A DNA stretch of 64,000 nt from Celerinatantimonas diazotrophica. GTDB lineage: Bacteria > Pseudomonadota > Gammaproteobacteria > Enterobacterales > Celerinatantimonadaceae. The position numbers were made by a program, and so were the translations under genes. Of this stretch, positions 62,316-64,000 are shown one piece after another (position 1 is the stretch's first letter; each line of letters begins with the position of its first letter). Location of the stretch: assembly GCF_004339545.1 (NCBI RefSeq), contig NZ_SMGD01000014.1, positions 114,109 through 178,108 of the forward strand, given 5' to 3'. Below the pieces are notes generated by a model. It saw only the letters and a list, made by a program, of their open reading frames with translations, did not search any database and was not told the origin of the DNA.

Positions 62316-64000
62316 ATGAAGCGATATAGTTCGCGCTTGGCGATACTGTTGTTTTGTGGGCTCTTGGGATTACCCATTATTTCTCATGCCGCTGTTGATC
62401 CCTCGTCGTATATCCAGATGGTTGGTCCGAATGAGGCTGTGAATAGTCAAGGAGACGCTATTAATCAGCGTTACGGACCTATTCAGCATAGCGATACATT
62501 ATGGGCGATAGCTAATCGTTATCGTCCGAATAGCTCTGTCAGTGTTTATCAAACAATGGTCGCTATTTTCCGGACAAATCCCCAAGCATTTGTTGGCAAG
62601 GATATGAACTCCTTGGTTAATGGGGCCTATATTTCTATCCCAACACTTGAGCAAATTCGTGCGATTCCTTCTCGCGAAGCTCAGCGTATTGTTTTGGGGC
62701 AGTCAGAAAGTTCGACTCAGACTGACTCGACATCATCAACTAAATCGGCTGCCGCATCTAAGACGACACGTAAACGGTCATCTTCAGTTTCTAATCAAAA
62801 AGTTAGTGATCTTACTGCTCAGATTACTGCACTTAAAAAGCGTTTAGATGAGCTTGAAACAATGCGCAACAAAGAACTTGATGTGATGCGCAAACAACTC
62901 GATCAAGCTAGTGAACAAATGCTCGGTATGTCGGAGGTGAACCATCGATTAAAATTGCGAATTGCCGATTTAAGTAATCAGCTCAAAGCAATTAAAGATC
63001 AGTTGAGTCAAACGAGTCAGACGCAACAAGATATCTTAAATCGCCTGAATCAGAATCAACAGGCTAAAGAACAACAACAAGCTTCAACGTTTAATCAAAT
63101 TCTAAAATCGCCGCTGAACTTGGCGCTAGCTGTTTGCATTCCATTACTACTGATCTTGTTGGTGGTGGTTTTGATTTTACGGTTACGTTCGAAAAAGAAA
63201 GATAAACAGGTGGAATTAGACGAAGAAGAGCTTTCGTTAGAAGAAGTGGATGATCAATTTTCGAAGTTGTTTAATGAAGATCTCCCGCCAACTGAGCCCT
63301 TTAATGATATCCCAAGTACTGACGATCATGCCCAGCCAGTCGTCCCACCAGAAGATGAGTCACAAGATAACTCTGTTGGTCTTTCCGAAGATTCAGAAAT
63401 TGCCTTTGATGATGATGCTGTGAATGCGTTAGCTGAATTTGAGGATCCAGAGCAAGATCAGAACGTTGAAGAAGAAGCTTTCGATGACTTGATGCCAGAG
63501 AACGATTTTGCCTTAGATGATGAAGATGTGATCTTACCATCGCAGGAAGATGATGAACCTGATATCGATCTCCCCGGTGATGATGACTTGATGCCTGAAG
63601 AGCCTTTATCGACACCAGTTCCAGAGTCTAAACCTCAACCTGAGCAAGATGAGTTATCCATAGATTTTGATCAGCCTTTGCCTGATTTGGAACTCCCTGA
63701 AACCGAAGATTCAACAGACGATCTAATGACTCAGGAGCAACAATCATCAGCGACGGATATTAGCGACGAAGGACCTGAGCAGCCGATAGATTTTGAGGAA
63801 GAGCAAAAGCCGCTTTCTGCTGATGAATCATTATTGCAAATGGATGAGATGGCAGATGATTTGGTGCAAGATCCAGAACGAGTTAAAAATGATGAGTTAC
63901 TGGAATCGCAAATGGCCGAAGAAATGGCCGAGGTTTCAGCAAAAAACTTAGATGAAGAGCTTGATCTGAACCTAGATGTTGAAGAATCTCTTGCAGAGCC
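62316..64000 (+). CDS. fimV: FimV/HubP polar landmark protein (partial, cut by window end)
   Basis: The first 561 residues of a FimV/HubP protein. Signal peptide (about 1-26, ending SHA), LysM-like/FimV N-terminal domain (YGPIQHSDTLWAIANRYRPN, ends IPTLEQIRAI), a Ser/Thr-rich stretch, a coiled coil (about 165-260), one membrane helix (about 270-288) and an acidic Asp/Glu-rich cytoplasmic repeat region that runs off the end. It organises polar chemosensory, flagellar or pilus proteins. The ATG at 62316 has AAAAGGAAT upstream. No stop codon in the window, so the C-terminal TPR-like domain is not seen. Confidence 0.92.
   Translation, partial: MKRYSSRLAILLFCGLLGLPIISHAAVDPSSYIQMVGPNEAVNSQGDAINQRYGPIQHSDTLWAIANRYRPNSSVSVYQTMVAIFRTNPQAFVGKDMNSLVNGAYISIPTLEQIRAIPSREAQRIVLGQSESSTQTDSTSSTKSAAASKTTRKRSSSVSNQKVSDLTAQITALKKRLDELETMRNKELDVMRKQLDQASEQMLGMSEVNHRLKLRIADLSNQLKAIKDQLSQTSQTQQDILNRLNQNQQAKEQQQASTFNQILKSPLNLALAVCIPLLLILLVVVLILRLRSKKKDKQVELDEEELSLEEVDDQFSKLFNEDLPPTEPFNDIPSTDDHAQPVVPPEDESQDNSVGLSEDSEIAFDDDAVNALAEFEDPEQDQNVEEEAFDDLMPENDFALDDEDVILPSQEDDEPDIDLPGDDDLMPEEPLSTPVPESKPQPEQDELSIDFDQPLPDLELPETEDSTDDLMTQEQQSSATDISDEGPEQPIDFEEEQKPLSADESLLQMDEMADDLVQDPERVKNDELLESQMAEEMAEVSAKNLDEELDLNLDVEESLAE

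Overview
The window is chromosomal DNA of moderate GC from a gammaproteobacterium, most likely an aquatic lineage near Vibrionales, Aeromonadales or Celerinatantimonadaceae. The evidence is the divergent mnmC/fabB pair, usg followed by fimV/hubP, a chemoreceptor with a sigma-28-like promoter, several GGDEF proteins and many amino-acid, citrate and nucleoside permeases. No rRNA, tRNA, CRISPR array, prophage or intact transposase gene was seen.

Layout. (1) 1-11.9 kb: a tightly packed plus-strand defence operon, a type I restriction-modification locus with extra genes: small ORF, half-length HsdS, HsdM, DinD, full HsdS, AlbA_2/RecG-like ATP-binding protein, RhuM, HsdR and a YgjP-type zinc peptidase. 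(2) 12-19 kb: chemoreceptor, CitA/CitB-type two-component system and a CitMHS citrate transporter with a decayed acnB start behind it. (3) 19-23.5 kb: alcohol dehydrogenase and an arsenic operon (MFS, arsR, arsC, acr3) with a 40-bp palindromic operator candidate. (4) 23.8-29.1 kb: GABA/putrescine module (gabD, gabT, APC permease, LysR). (5) 29.3-35.5 kb: split chromate transporter with LysR, alpha/beta hydrolase, a sulfide-detoxification operon (persulfide dioxygenase, TSUP exporter, DUF442 protein) and a DUF3574 lipoprotein. (6) 35.7-46.4 kb: nucleoside transporter and DeoR regulator; an amino-alcohol module (AraC regulator, kinase, ethanolamine-type permease, phospho-lyase); pdxY with an NCS1 transporter. 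(7) 46.4-52.4 kb: DJ-1/PfpI protein, EmrAB-like pump with TetR regulator, NhaC antiporter. (8) 52.7-64 kb: two diguanylate cyclases, a receiver-CheC protein, mnmC, fabB, usg and the start of fimV/hubP, cut by the window end.

The most notable signals are: a kinase/phospho-lyase gene set that could form a non-Eut ethanolamine (or 1-amino-2-propanol) route; the composite type I operon with two different S genes; a family of structured MITE-like repeats with CTAG ends (three copies, with compensatory changes in the hairpins), one providing a stop codon and one abutting a promoter; and two gene relics (acnB start; a fused start/end of a ketoacyl-synthase-like gene and a DUF35 gene) that record deletions. 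Functions are inferred by recognising motifs and families by eye; no database search was run.
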